From positions 310,001-374,000 of the forward strand of contig JALUTQ010000045.1 of NCBI GenBank assembly GCA_032718865.1: 64,000 bases of DNA. Direction: 5' to 3'. The notes beneath the pieces were generated by a model that made no database searches, had not been told where the DNA came from, and saw only the letters and a list, made by a program, of their open reading frames with translations. Positions 41,087 through 51,851 of the stretch are shown here, piece by piece. The DNA is from Tilletia caries. Its lineage: Eukaryota > Basidiomycota > Exobasidiomycetes > Tilletiales > Tilletiaceae. Both the position numbers and the translations under genes were made by a program. Numbering within the stretch: position 1 is the stretch's first letter; the number at the start of each line of letters is the position of its first letter.

Positions 41087-42043
41087 TCAATGCGCCGGCT
41101 CGATGGCGACTGGCGTGACGCACGCGTCGACGGGTTGCGGGCGGTCTTGGAGCTGGAACTCCCAGTGGCAGGTGACTGGTTCGTGGTCGCACAGCCGGGC
41201 TGTAAGATGGCCGTGGGGCATCGGAGGCAACGCAAGAATGCGTTGTTGCGTTGTCCTTGCCTGCGTCAGCGAGTGGTCGTGTGACGCATGCCAGCCGGGT
41301 ATCCAGCGACTCGTGGGGGCTTGGTCCGATGAGAAACCGTGGTCGTATTCGGGAGCTGTCAATCCGACGCTGTGCTGGCCGTATTCGTCGTTGCCGTGAG
41401 AGGCAAAGTACCAAGACTTGAAGCTCTGCAGCAATTGCCCCCCTCTGAGATCGCAGTAAGGAAAATGAGTGATCTGCTGGTCGTGGAGACAAGGCGCGCG
41501 CGATGCTGAGCGAGGTTCCCTCGCAATGGACCGGTGTTCGCAGCTGCTTGCCGCTCTGCCGAGTGCCGAATGCTCGGTGTGAGATGGCGGTGGACCATCG
41601 AAGAAGCAAGCCGTCGACGTTGTTGCGGCGTGTGTCCGAGACAGCAGCTGGTGATTTGCTGTTGTGTGCTCGATCGTGAATTGGGTTTGGTCGAAGGTGT
41701 GCTTCGTGATAGATGGCATAATTGGACCAATTTCACCCGTACCACGAACCATCTCCACATCGTTCGCACATGACACCCCATTGTGAACATGCTTCTGCCG
41801 ATCTGAGTTCACCCAAACATGCCACACTGCGGGCGCGGTTTGACCGTGCGTGTCTGCGTGTTGCTTGGGATACAACCCAGCGGGCAACTGACCCATGCAC
41901 CCTTGTGCACATATTTCTCCGAACATCTGCATGCCGTGTGCGCTCGGCAAGGCTCGGCAAGCTACTAGAGTTACCACTTTTCTGCGAAATAGTATAGTCA
42001 AGTTATACTGAGTGGTCACCTCGGCGGGAAATAGTATAGCCAA
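41087..42043 (-). CDS. third ORF of the pol-less element, unknown
   Basis: 318-codon frame with many His, Thr and Cys residues and no recognisable motif. Long open frames in GC-rich retroelement DNA can be fortuitous, so this is a weak call. It lies between the AT-rich patch and the 3' LTR. Confidence 0.25.
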   Translation of the reverse strand: MAILFPAEVTTQYNLTILFRRKVVTLVACRALPSAHGMQMFGEICAQGCMGQLPAGLYPKQHADTHGQTAPAVWHVWVNSDRQKHVHNGVSCANDVEMVRGTGEIGPIMPSITKHTFDQTQFTIEHTTANHQLLSRTHAATTSTACFFDGPPPSHTEHSALGRAASSCEHRSIAREPRSASRAPCLHDQQITHFPYCDLRGGQLLQSFKSWYFASHGNDEYGQHSVGLTAPEYDHGFSSDQAPTSRWIPGWHASHDHSLTQARTTQQRILALPPMPHGHLTARLCDHEPVTCHWEFQLQDRPQPVDACVTPVAIEPAH

Positions 42044-42545
42044 GTGAGAAATAGCTACTATAAAAACTAATAGTTACTATTTCAGCCATGCAAAATTTTG
42101 GTTGGCTTTTCGCTGAAATAGCCACTATAGTGACTTCCAGCAGCTACCTGTGACTGGTTCAACACGAAGTGAGATCGACATAGTCACTATATGTGGCTAT
42201 AAGTGACTGGAACTACTATATAGTAACTATCCAGCAGCTGTCTCAGCCAGCCCCTGTCCAACACAAGAAGTTACATTTGGGTGAAATAGTCACTATATGT
42301 GGCTATGAGTAACTGAAATAGCGACTATATGTGACTAGGAGTAGCTGGAGCTACTACATAGTGACTATCTAGCGGCTATATCAGCCAAGTGCGATTTTTC
42401 ATAACTATTTCAACTATTAGTTACTCCGCGCCAATCTGAAAAAGTTATAGCTACTATTTTTCCTAGGCGGCTTCGCCGCCCAAAGTATAGTCAAGTTATC
42501 ACTATTAGTTATAACTATATAGTTATCATAGTTACATAGTGAAGA
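41975..42545. repeat. AT-rich patch of short palindromic TAGTNACTAT motifs
   Basis: Sharp compositional change inside a GC-rich element. The motif family ATAGTNACTAT / AGTCACTATA recurs many times in both orientations, for example a hairpin with arms GAAATAGCTACTAT and ATAGTTACTATTTC near 42,049-42,086. TATATGTGGCTAT recurs near 42,190 and 42,294. The patch also contains a GGCGGCTTCGCCGCC palindrome near 42,468. It may be a MITE cluster or a rapidly expanding satellite. Confidence 0.7.
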
Positions 42546-43793
42546 TAGTTGCCGAGCCTTGGCGCTCGGTGCGGGGCTGATGCGCGTGTCGTCCGCGAGA
42601 ACTGCTTCGCCGAAGCCAGCGGAATGGACGCTATGAGCGTAGCCGGTCCTGGTGCTGATTGTAGAAACCATGGTCGAGTTGCAGGGGTGCTGCGCCGCAT
42701 TGCTCTTGGCGTGTGCAGGGATTGCAACATGCCCAAGGTGAGACTCTTGGAAGTCCCGACAAGCAGTGTCTTTGGCCGACAGAGACGTGATCGCCACCAT
42801 CGCTAAGACAGACGAGCACGAGGGGGCTGCAGCGGCGGGGTGCTCGTCAACGTTGAGATCGCCATAGACGCAATGGGATGTCGGTATCCGGATCGCTGCT
42901 ATCGGTCCCGGGATCATGCTGCATCCGGGTGATGCGCTGGCGGACGGTGGTGACGATACTGTCTCGTGTCGGAACGCAGAGCAGGTGACCGTTGTGCTTG
43001 CGCACGCTGTTGATTCCCGCACGCGCGTTGTCGGAACTGGTCGCTCGCTGTCCACGTACGGTGTCGCATGGAGTGTGACAGTCCCGATCGTGTGCGTTGC
43101 TACGTCCGCTGTTTCGGCTCCCTCCTGCTGCGCTCCCTCCTGCTGCGCTCCCTCCTGTCGTGCTCCCTCCTGCTGTGCTCCCTCCTGCTGCGCTCCCTCC
43201 TGCTGCGCTCCCTCCTGCTGCGCTCCCTCCTGCTGTGCTCCCTCCTGCTGTGCTTCGTCCTGGACCGCTCGCATTGACTCTATCCCGTCCTGTTGAGCTG
43301 GGCTGAGGGACAATCCGCGGCTCTTGGGTTCGCCGCGGCTGTGATCAGCGGTGCTGTGGCGAGAAACTTGGGAGGTGTTCGCTGCTGCCGAAGGGCCGAG
43401 GAGGGGCTCGCAGCTCTTGGTATCGCTGTGGTTGTGGCCTACAGCGCTGGGGCAGGAAAGGTGTGACGCGCTAGCTGCTCCTTCAGCAGCTTCTGTCGCA
43501 AGTCGAGGTTTCCATTGCGACTCCCCCGGCAGCACCTCGCGGGAGTTTAGGCCGATTGCGGGACCGGAAGCTCGCGGGCCGTCGTTTGCTGCTGCTTGCG
43601 GGGGTGCTGTCGATGCCGCAGCTCGTGAGTGGCACTGGGGCTGCGACTCTGTGGGCGGCTTCGACTGGAGATTGATGCAGGGACAGCGAGGTACGGTCGG
43701 AATCGTTGCTGGTGGTGGTGGAAGTCGAGACCACGTTTTCGATCCCTCCGTTGTTCGCATCGAACCCGCAATCACCTCTGTAAGAGAACCCAA
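42417..43793 (-). CDS. second ORF of the pol-less element with a QQEGA repeat
   Basis: 458-codon frame overlapping the end of the upstream ORF by 22 bp. A central tandem array of about nine EGAQQ-type pentads comes from a 15-bp minisatellite (about 43,123-43,260). The C-terminal residues are translated from the AT-rich palindromic patch, so that end is probably not ancestral. No domain recognised. It could be non-coding. Confidence 0.35.
   Translation of the reverse strand: MGSLTEVIAGSMRTTEGSKTWSRLPPPPATIPTVPRCPCINLQSKPPTESQPQCHSRAAASTAPPQAAANDGPRASGPAIGLNSREVLPGESQWKPRLATEAAEGAASASHLSCPSAVGHNHSDTKSCEPLLGPSAAANTSQVSRHSTADHSRGEPKSRGLSLSPAQQDGIESMRAVQDEAQQEGAQQEGAQQEGAQQEGAQQEGAQQEGARQEGAQQEGAQQEGAETADVATHTIGTVTLHATPYVDSERPVPTTRVRESTACASTTVTCSAFRHETVSSPPSASASPGCSMIPGPIAAIRIPTSHCVYGDLNVDEHPAAAAPSCSSVLAMVAITSLSAKDTACRDFQESHLGHVAIPAHAKSNAAQHPCNSTMVSTISTRTGYAHSVHSAGFGEAVLADDTRISPAPSAKARQLSSLCNYDNYIVITNSDNLTILWAAKPPRKNSSYNFFRLARSN
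43123..43260. repeat. 15-bp coding minisatellite
   Basis: About nine tandem copies of a CTGCTGCGCTCCCTC-type unit with point variants (TGT for TGC, GTC for CTG). The unit is a multiple of three and stays open in the surrounding minus-strand frame. Confidence 0.9.
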
Positions 43794-46531
43794 CCGGACA
43801 CCACCGGCTCAACAACTTCCTTTACCACCGGCTTCACATTCTCATCCCCTCCGGCCACGACTCCCTCCTTCACAGATCCCTCTGTCATCGCTCTCCCCGC
43901 CACTGATCCACCTTCCACTTCTCTCTCCAGCACAGGCTGCCCTCCGAGCGAGCTGCTGTCCGCTGGACCCACAGTGTCCACAGTAGCGTATACCTTGACA
44001 ACTTGTAGATCTCGTCCGACCTTGAGCGACATGGGCGAGACTCCTGTTCGTTGCTGCTGCATCGCAGGGCCGCCACCACGCATCTGCTCAGCGACTGGGA
44101 GCTTGGGCATTCCGATGCCGTCATGGTGCTTCGAGTCCGTGGTAATCCTCGGCTGCTCGATGTCGGTACGATGGAGCTTGAAGACAATGCTCCGTCCGAG
44201 CTCGTCGACCGAAACTCTCCCTCCTCGAGCCGTCGAGCGATTACAAGCGTAATGCAACCCTGACGTCGCTTTGGAAGGGCCGTCGGGAAAGCTCGTTGCA
44301 CGATTCGCTCCGAATGATGGAGGACCAGGACCTGTTGGTCCCAGCGGCGTGAGTGGCGTGCTCGACGAGGTGAAAGCCGAGCTCAGCTTTATGCCGATGG
44401 GCTGGCCGCGACGGAGGAAGCACTTGTCGGGGGCGTTCTTGGTGGACGCCGACTGCGCGACTGAGGAGCTCGTTCCGCCTGTCTTTGATCCGAGTGGACC
44501 CTTGAATACCGATGGCGCGGTGCTGCGAGTCGCGCACTCCAACTTTCTTGATTGCGGGTCGTCGTCGAGGAACAGACTGCCGAAGGCAATGTTCTGGCGC
44601 GCCGGGCGGAGATGAGACGACTGTATGCTATCGCGTTTCGCTTTCGCCGAGAGGAACAACCGCTGGAGAGCCTTGAGACGCGGCTTGGCTGACACCGCGG
44701 GAGCGAGACTTGCGCGCTGCTCCCAGCTACCTGCAACGGAGGGGGCGCTGACGCCAGTGGAGTCCGTTCGGGCGATGGTGGCTGGTGCTTGCTGAGTGAC
44801 CGAGGCGGGAACGTAGCCGATAGCGAAGGCTACAGAAGGCGACAGAAGGAGGCTGGGGCTTCCGTGCGCCGTTGCTTGCACGGGGGCCGGAACATCAAGC
44901 CTGATGGAGGCAGGCGATGGTGATGACCGGTTCACGGTGCAGCCCTGCTTCTTGCCGGTGGAGAACGTGGTGTTCGTCCTCGTCGACAGGAGGCAGAGAA
45001 TGTCGTGGTGAAGAATCGAACCGAAAAGAAGATCGGGGAAATTCGATGCACCACTAGGAGGAGAAGAGGGTGCGTATATGTCGGGAGGGAAATCCTCTTC
45101 GACCGGCCGCACATTCTCGAACTCCTCTTGAGTGCCTGAGGGCACACCGCAATCGACACTGCATGAGTGACGATTCCCCGTCTTATCCGGTTCCGGACTG
45201 GAGTGAAAGAGCAGCAGTGAGGGTTCGTGCTGCAAGCTCTTCTTCTCCGTGCTGCTGGATGGGTCCGAGGCGGAGACGATTGCTGGTGAGCTGCCGACCG
45301 CTGAAGGAGGGGCGAGGCGGGCGGGGTCCAGATCCTCAGCCGGGGGACAAGTTATATCGGAAAAGGATCGGACTGGCTCTGTCCTCGCTGTCTCTTGCCC
45401 ATCGCTCGCCACGGTGGTCAGGCTGGCTACGCCGGCGTTGTCGCTGGTCTTTCCGGTAGCCGGTTTGACCTCGCCGTCTTGCCTGAGGACCGATGGCTGC
45501 GGGCTATGACCGTAACTGTCGTGATCCGATGCGGAGCGGGCGAGGCACTCTGCGGCGGTCTTCGCTGCTAGCTCGGAGCTTCTCCGCTCGTAGAGACGGC
45601 GGATCGTTGGAAACGTGTCCAGCTCGGTCCGGAAACAGGCGAGGCAGACGAGCTTGCGCGTCGCGGCTGCGCATTGGGCGTCCAAGGCGGAATCCGAGGC
45701 CTTTGCGAGCCGAATGGCTGCGTCCGTGACAGCTGCCTGCCCGTGGGTGCCGTACCCTTGCGCGTGCTGAAGGTCCCGAATTAGGGAGACGTACGTGCGG
45801 GCTGGGGGAGCCGCTCGTTTGCCTTCTCCCTCCTGGTCGAGACCGGACTCCGGAGGGCTCGGACAGGTCGAGCAAGGGTGCTGCTCGTCGGCCTCCGTCT
45901 TGAGCTGGAGTTCTCGATCCGTGAGACGCTTGGCGAGCTCTAGCTCGGAGCTGCGGTCGCCAGAAGAGATGGCTTCCGCAAGGGCGCGTATGGAGTCGAG
46001 CTCGATGTCCATGAGCGCCAATGGTACCGCGAGCGGGCCGTAGAGCTGCGGCCGCTTCCTGGCGTGGCGAAGCCGATGCCAGTATCCCTCGAGGGCGTGA
46101 AGGTAGCCGTCCTCGCGGGATTCGATGCCTTGCCACTCGACCTCGTTCCAGTCGGACTCGAGGAAGATTGCGAGGGAGGCCCAGTGCTGGGCCCAGTCCT
46201 GACCGTCCAGCGGGGCGATGGGTCGCCGATCGCTGAGCCAACGGATCAAGAGGGCGAGCTCGGCTCGGACCTGAGCCTGCTCTGGGCTGCTTCGCCCGGG
46301 ATCTTGGCCGCATCCGGGCGTGGGTGTCGACGAAGAAAGGTTCCCTTTGTCGACAGAGGTGGTCAACCCCGAGGGGATGCCGACCTCAACCTTGTGATGC
46401 GGCGGCGCTGGGGCGTCCGACCGCGGGGGCGGAAGCGCGCCGTCGGCCACGCTATCCATTCGCTGCTCTTGGGGCAGCGACTTGTAGCACTCGCCAGTGC
46501 GATCAGCGCTGAGACGATGCGGAGCTACCAT
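43772..46531 (-). CDS. long ORF of unknown function in the pol-less LTR element
   Basis: The first ATG inside the element straddles the LTR/primer-site junction at 46531 and opens 919 codons; the open frame also extends upstream into the LTR to 46834. The protein is rich in Ser, Pro, Ala and Glu. A helical, tryptophan-containing region near residues 85-170 (QDWAQHWASLAIFLESDW; EGYWHRLRHARKR) is followed by a charged region (ELELAKRLTDRELQLK) and a Cys-containing segment (CAAATRKLVCLACF). The second half is low-complexity. No retroviral Gag zinc knuckle or enzyme motif is visible. It may be a divergent Gag or a captured host gene; I do not recognise the family. Confidence 0.6.
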   Translation of the reverse strand: MVAPHRLSADRTGECYKSLPQEQRMDSVADGALPPPRSDAPAPPHHKVEVGIPSGLTTSVDKGNLSSSTPTPGCGQDPGRSSPEQAQVRAELALLIRWLSDRRPIAPLDGQDWAQHWASLAIFLESDWNEVEWQGIESREDGYLHALEGYWHRLRHARKRPQLYGPLAVPLALMDIELDSIRALAEAISSGDRSSELELAKRLTDRELQLKTEADEQHPCSTCPSPPESGLDQEGEGKRAAPPARTYVSLIRDLQHAQGYGTHGQAAVTDAAIRLAKASDSALDAQCAAATRKLVCLACFRTELDTFPTIRRLYERRSSELAAKTAAECLARSASDHDSYGHSPQPSVLRQDGEVKPATGKTSDNAGVASLTTVASDGQETARTEPVRSFSDITCPPAEDLDPARLAPPSAVGSSPAIVSASDPSSSTEKKSLQHEPSLLLFHSSPEPDKTGNRHSCSVDCGVPSGTQEEFENVRPVEEDFPPDIYAPSSPPSGASNFPDLLFGSILHHDILCLLSTRTNTTFSTGKKQGCTVNRSSPSPASIRLDVPAPVQATAHGSPSLLLSPSVAFAIGYVPASVTQQAPATIARTDSTGVSAPSVAGSWEQRASLAPAVSAKPRLKALQRLFLSAKAKRDSIQSSHLRPARQNIAFGSLFLDDDPQSRKLECATRSTAPSVFKGPLGSKTGGTSSSVAQSASTKNAPDKCFLRRGQPIGIKLSSAFTSSSTPLTPLGPTGPGPPSFGANRATSFPDGPSKATSGLHYACNRSTARGGRVSVDELGRSIVFKLHRTDIEQPRITTDSKHHDGIGMPKLPVAEQMRGGGPAMQQQRTGVSPMSLKVGRDLQVVKVYATVDTVGPADSSSLGGQPVLEREVEGGSVAGRAMTEGSVKEGVVAGGDENVKPVVKEVVEPVVSGWVLLQR

Positions 46532-46947
46532 GTTAGATTTCGACCCGGCGTCGGCTCCCGCTGACCCGGTCTGGCTTCTAAGCTTGCCAATGAGAAGTTG
46601 CGCTTGACCGCACTCGGTGCTCGCGTTCAGTATCAGACCTGCTTTTGCTAGGGATGAAGGGTAGAACGACTTGACTGAATGAATTACTGGAATGGAAGTC
46701 AGGAAGAAGGAAGTACATCGCGAATGCCTCTTTAAGGGGTGAGTATGGTCCATCACCGCCTGATCGGATTCGCGCCTCTGTCCGACTTCGATCTCAGCCC
46801 TAGTGTGCTGATATCCTAAGGTTTCCCCTCGCATCGAGAGTCCTTAACCATCCCTTGTCCGCGCCATCCTTGTCCTCCCCTGATCGCTTTGATCCAGGAA
46901 CCTTCGAGTCTGAGCCGGACTGCTCGGGCCGGGGCAAAAGTCCAACA
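46531..46947 (-). repeat. 5' LTR of the pol-less element (417 bp)
   Basis: TGTTAG...CCAACA; followed by the target duplicate TCCTG. The TGGTAGCTCCGC primer-site candidate lies immediately left of it on the minus strand. Confidence 0.92.
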
Positions 46948-47341
46948 TCCTGAACCAACACCCCCCTCTCCACATTTCTTGGCTGTGGGACATGCTTCCA
47001 CGATCCACGCTTCCACATTCGATTCTGGTTCAGCATACATACGCGTTCGTTACAGCAAGAAGGGATCGTCGGACAGCTTCACTTCGTCTGGAAGAGCAGA
47101 GCGCGCTGTCTTGTACATACATACTCTCGGGATCGGCTTTACACGGGCGGAAGGTAGGCACGGCGACATACTGTGCCCCATCACGATCACGATCACGACC
47201 TCATCCTCCCTCCCTTTGTACCCCGGATTGCGCACTAGGCAGGTCTCCTTTGTACGAGCTCGAAGGAGCTTTGAAGCTTGAAGGTCCCCCACGCACTACG
47301 CCAGAGGAAAGGGAAACGCGCCCACGAGTCATAATCCCATC
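46948..47341. promoter_or_regulatory. kinase upstream region
   Basis: About 394 bp between the transposon block and the kinase start codon. Contains CGATCACGATCACGACC near 47,183-47,200. It is probably the surviving proximal promoter of the kinase. No coding sequence recognised. Confidence 0.4.
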
Positions 47342-50022
47342 ATGACCAGCACGATGTCGACCTCCGTCTTCACCTCCCACTTCGGCGCGAAGGGCAAGGC
47401 AGCAACAGCCGCAGCGAGCGGGGATGCTGCCACGAACGAGTCAACAGGCTCGCGGTTGAGCAACGCGCTCGGTACTTCCAATTGGCGCGCGGCGCAGCAC
47501 GCCGGCTCGGTCATGGATGACTACCCGATGTACTCTTGCCATGTTGAGGATTACATCTTGGGTCGCGAAATAGGTGGGTCAACTTCCTACCTCCTTTCGC
47601 CGTTCTGTTCCAGATGCGTTCGCTGACCACTCTCTTCCTCTCTTCCATCGCTCAAAAGGCTACGGCGCCTCTTCTGTCGTCTACGAAGCCCAGTTCAAAC
47701 CTCTGGGAGCGGTGAGTTGTCCAGATCGAGACCTCGAGCAAGGCACGGATTGCTAATGCACGCTCCGTGCGTCTACAGCGCGTAGCCGTGAAGGTCATTG
47801 AGCTAGAAGCCTTCGGCCGCGACACAGATGAGGTGAGACCGGCATCGTCGCACAGACCTGTCAAGACAATGAAACTGACATCAGCTGTCCCCCATTCACG
47901 CTCGCAGCTGCGGAGAGAAACCCAACTCATGTCACTTTCGAAGCATCCCAACGTGCTCAGAGTGCGCGGATGCTATCTCATCGGATCTAAGCTGCACATT
48001 GCGACCCGTCTCATGGCAGCAGGCTCTATGCTCGACATTCTGCGGTTCTCCCACCCGGACGGATTCGATGAAATTGTGGTAGCGACAGTCCTCAAGCAGG
48101 CATTACAGGGGCTGCACTACCTCCATCAGAACGATTGGCTTCATCGCGATCTCAAGGCGGCCAATATCTTGGTGGATGACGATGGTACAGTCTTGCTCGG
48201 CGACTTTGGAGTGGGCGTCTGGCTGGGCGAGAGTTCGGCAAAGGTGGAGGGTTCTGTTGATGCGGATAATGATACTGGAGGCCGGAAATCCTTCGTGGGC
48301 ACAGTGAGTAGCGAGATTTTAGCTCCGGTTGAGCATGAATTTGGATTTCTGACCCTCTTGCGCTCTTCGCAGCCCGCCTGGATGGCTCCAGAAGTCGTAG
48401 AACGGAAACACTACGGCGTGAAAGCAGACATCTGGTCTTTCGGAATCACAGCGCTCGAACTGTGTCATGGGCGAGCGCCGCATTCCCGTTTTGCGCCCGT
48501 CAAGGCGCTCATGAAGACCCTCGCCGACGCTCCTCCACAGCTCGACCGAGAAGGCAGTGCACACAAGTACTCCAAAGCAATGGAAGACTTCGTACGCGTC
48601 TGTCTACAGAAGGACCCTGCCAAACGACCCACGGCGGAGAAACTTCTCCAGCACGCGGTCTTCAAGCAAGCTCGGGGCCCTAAATTCCTTGTCAATGCTA
48701 TCCTCTCTGGCCTTCCGCCACTCTCCGATCGACAGGAACGGAGGCGGAAGATGAGCATCTCGAGTATGCGAACTGTCCAGTCTTGGGACTTTGGCAGTGT
48801 TGGTGCGGGGAGCGGGCGGTGGACTCCTGGAACGGCAACTGCTGATCGGACGGATCCGTTCCTTAACTTCAGCGGTGTTTTCGGGACGGCGGGGAGTCCG
48901 CGAGGATCGGTCCGGAGCAGTCGACTGGTCAGCTTCGATGGGCAACATGCGATAGCAGTGACGCCCAGTCATAGCCATACTCAGCTCGGTGGCGGCAGTG
49001 GGAGTGGGAGTGTCATTCTCGACCTCGCTGGGTCCGAGAAACGAAGTCGGTCGCAATCAGCGACGGGAATCGCCAATCGAAGGTCCAGGAATCGGTCCAC
49101 TGATTCTGGCTTTGGGTTGACTGGGATGACGAGTGTGACTAGCTCGGTTGGAGTCAGCGGGGGGATGCGGGCCATGGCTCTTCATCGTGAACAGCAACGA
49201 CGATCAGTATCTCGAGAGCCAAGCTTCGACGGCAGTCTCGCATCGGCAGCTGAACGTTTGGAGGGAGTTTTTGACAGCGGAAGGAATCCACAAGCGGCAG
49301 CGGCAACCGTCAAGGACGGAGGCAGCGGGCCCGGAATGGTCACACCCCTGGAACCGATCGGAGAGCAGAAGAGTCCTACCGCACTGCTTCCGGACGCTTC
49401 GATGAGCCAGGTCCCCAACCTTGAGCTACCGCCTCCTTCTCCCTTCATCGGCGACAGCGAGGATAGCAACCTTCAGTTCAAACCCGACGTCGGTCCGAGC
49501 CCAACCACGAGCCTGAGCGAGGCCGGGAATGGGTCCGAGCCGAGTTCGCGAGCCGTCTCGTCCTCGACACAGGCGAGCAAGGCGACGACGGCGTCTAGTG
49601 CTACGACTGCCAGTACCGACCACTCGAACTCGACGGCCGCTCCTGCTGCCTCTCAGAAGGCGGCCAACATCGGCGCGCCCGAGTCGCCCTCTGTTCCATT
49701 CACTCCCGAGGGCGAATCATCGAAGCCCACAACACATCGAACCGCTTCGCAATCTTCGCAGACATCTCAATCTCAGGGGACTTCCGATCGGGTCTCTTCC
49801 ATCGTCGCTGCCGCGTCGCAACCGGCCAGTCTGTTCCTCAGCCGGATCAGGTCCCGCCCGAGTCGACCGGGGAGTCGGGCTGGAAGTGCTCGTGCGTTAC
49901 CGTCGCCGGAAGCTGTGCAGGTGCCGGTGCAGGTGCAAGAGGACGTGAAGCATCGGCGGTCGGAGAGCGTGCTCGGCAAGTTCTTCGGACGGAACAAGAA
50001 GGACAAGGACGGTGCGAAATGA
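47342..50022 (+). CDS. STE20-family Ser/Thr kinase, FRAY/OSR1-SPAK-like
   Basis: Exons 47342-47573, 47659-47711, 47779-47832, 47908-48303, 48373-50022 (794 aa). Kinase motifs: glycine loop split by the first intron (GREI|GYGASSVVYEA), VAVK lysine (K100), HRDLKAAN (about 192-199), DFG (in GDFGVGVW), and WMAPE at the start of exon 5. The segment after the catalytic domain (LPPLSDRQERRRKMSISSMRTVQSW) is typical of the germinal-centre-kinase VI/FRAY group. A long Ser/Thr/Ala-rich tail follows, with a basic patch (SRIRSRPSRPGSR) and a Lys-rich end. In animals this group controls ion cotransporters and osmotic responses; the role here is inferred only from family. A degenerate copy of the 3' end lies at 52,545-53,100. 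Confidence 0.88.
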
Positions 50023-50442
50023 ATGACCTGCATTCCGGTCGGTCGGTCGGTCGGTCGGGGCTGATGAGCGCAGCAGCAGCAAGGCAAAACGTTCAAGTAA
50101 GGTGTTGTAATGTGCATTATGTATCACAAGAAGTCGTCTTGAAGGGTGGTATCGATCGCTCAGAGGGCGACATATGTCCGACCTTAACCACTCACAAACT
50201 TCTGTACTCTTCTCGTTTTCTCGGATCCACGCAAATACATACTAACTGGTCCGCGGATCTGCGAGAGGCAATATACCCAGGCCCACACTTCCTCATTCTA
50301 TTTGAGGTCCACAGAGAAACCTGACCACATCAAAAAGGCACTCGCAGCTCGCTCACCCGCTCATCATTTCCCTCCTCACCCGTCTCCCTCCTCTTTCCCC
50401 TCTCCGCGCCTCTCACTCCCTCCACAGCCCACAGGTGACGAG
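50023..50442. promoter_or_regulatory. spacer between kinase and NADAR gene
   Basis: About 420 bp containing the kinase 3' end and the NADAR gene's promoter. (GGTC)n near 50,037-50,058 and a CT-rich tract near 50,360-50,430 just before the start codon. No other feature seen. Confidence 0.4.
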
Positions 50443-51851
50443 ATGGAGACCATCGAAGTCGTGGCAATGTCGGAAGTCTCGTCTGAACGCTCTGCGACTC
50501 CCACGGAAGAGCCGGTCGTTGTCGAGCCCGAAGCTGCAAAGACACCTGCAATCCGCTTCGGAAGCGCTACAGAACCCTTCTTCTTCCTCTCGAACTCTTT
50601 CCCTTCCCGAATCGCCTTTGGTGCCTTCGGGTTTCCCAATGCTGAGGCTGCTTTCCAGTGAGTGCACATCCTCAGCTGAGACTCGCTGGTCGAACTCTTA
50701 CCGTAACCTTTGCTTTTTCTTTCCATCCTTGACCAACATCATGAAGAGCGGCCAAGTTCCGAGAGCATCCGACATTGCAGCTCGCCATTGTCAACACGAA
50801 GTGGCCCGGAGACGTGATCGATAAGGCACGAGTGAGTCTCGTCACCTCCCCTGGCCTCATCGAGACAATCGTTCTTGTGGGGCTCAAGTGCCCTTCCTCT
50901 CCCTTAGGACTGGATCGATTACGTGCCAGAAGACTGGGAGGAACGACGCCTTTCAGTAGTGAGTGCTCCCGATGCTTTGTCCCAAATTTCTTGCGTTCGC
51001 CTCCAGATTCAGTGCTGATCCTTACATATCCTGTCCCTTTCTGTCCCGAAGACGAAGGAGGTATTGATGCTCAAATACACTCAAAACGATCAGCTGCAAG
51101 CTCGTCTTCTGCAGACGGGTGATGCCGAGCTCATCTATACGTCCAGAATCGATGTGAGTCTACACGGGTGTCGGCAACAAATGTGTGATAAACAGAAAAA
51201 GTACTCACCAAGTTTGCAATGGACGTGATGCAGGACTACTTCGGACAAGATCGACATGGTCATGGACAGAACCATCTCGGGAACATTCTCATGAACGTTC
51301 GCGCAATACTCAGGACACATCCAGGGGAGCTTTCGGAATGCTTCAAATCGAGCACATGTCGCCCTACATCGCGCTCTACGGTCTGGTGCATGAGCCACAC
51401 TTCCGAGAAATGGTACCCTCTCGGCACCAAGCGTCTTCAAGCGGTCACCATTGAGCCAGCCGTCGAGGACGCTTCGGCATCTAGTTATGCGTTCTTACAC
51501 AGCATCTCGCATGGAAACCAGCCTTGGAGATTTGAAGTATTGATCCAAGTTCGTGCAGCAGCGGCGACCGGTGCCGGAGATCTATGGGTGCACTTCCATC
51601 GCTACGATGATGTGAGGTACAGTCCGTATGGTCATCGGGTAGACCCAGGAAATTTCGATAAGCAAGTTCAACTATCCTCCGAAAATCTGAAGGCGACGGC
51701 GAAGGGCGGCGCGGACGTCTTGATCTACGGGGTCCATGTCGATCTGCCGCCTCATGATGGCGAGACGAAGATCTACATCTTGCCCTCCAAGTCGGCAACA
51801 CGTCCCGAGCAACCAAACTACACGTTGTCTGTGACAACAGCAGCCGCGTAG
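50443..51851 (+). CDS. NADAR-domain (YbiA/RibX-like) protein with C-terminal extension
   Basis: Exons 50443-50657, 50747-50831, 50908-50958, 51052-51153, 51234-51851 (356 aa). The NADAR fold signatures are PFFFLSNSFPS, AEAAFQ|AAKFREHPTLQL across the first splice, TKEVLMLKYTQN, LLQTGDAELIY, and DYFGQDRHGHGQNHLGNILM near the end of the domain. NADAR domains are linked to ADP-ribose or riboflavin-intermediate chemistry (N-glycosidase activity in YbiA-like proteins). About 175 further residues follow (from roughly residue 180), with no family I recognise; they include WVHFHRYDD and VLIYGVHVDLPPHDG. The same C-terminal region, without the NADAR domain, recurs as a decayed copy at 53,300-53,965. 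Confidence 0.8.

Larger units (their letters stand above)
40303..46947 (-). mobile_element. non-autonomous LTR element without pol, carrying a long unknown ORF
   Basis: LTRs at 40303-40992 (690 bp, including a nested 273-bp solo-LTR insertion) and 46531-46947 (417 bp); net LTR length is 417 bp in both. Termini are TGTTAG...CCAACA. Target duplication TCCTG at 40298-40302 and 46948-46952. Orientation is minus: a TGG-starting primer site (TGGTAGCTCCGC) adjoins the right-hand LTR and a purine tract (AGGAGGGAG) adjoins the left-hand LTR. The 5.5-kb interior has no protease, RT, RNase H or integrase signature in any frame I read. It contains a 919-aa ORF, a repeat-bearing ORF and an AT-rich palindromic patch. 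It would depend on another element's enzymes. Confidence 0.85.

Noticed and set aside
43123..43260. CRISPR-like array
   Set aside because: Units are contiguous 15-mers with no spacers in a eukaryotic retroelement; it is a minisatellite.
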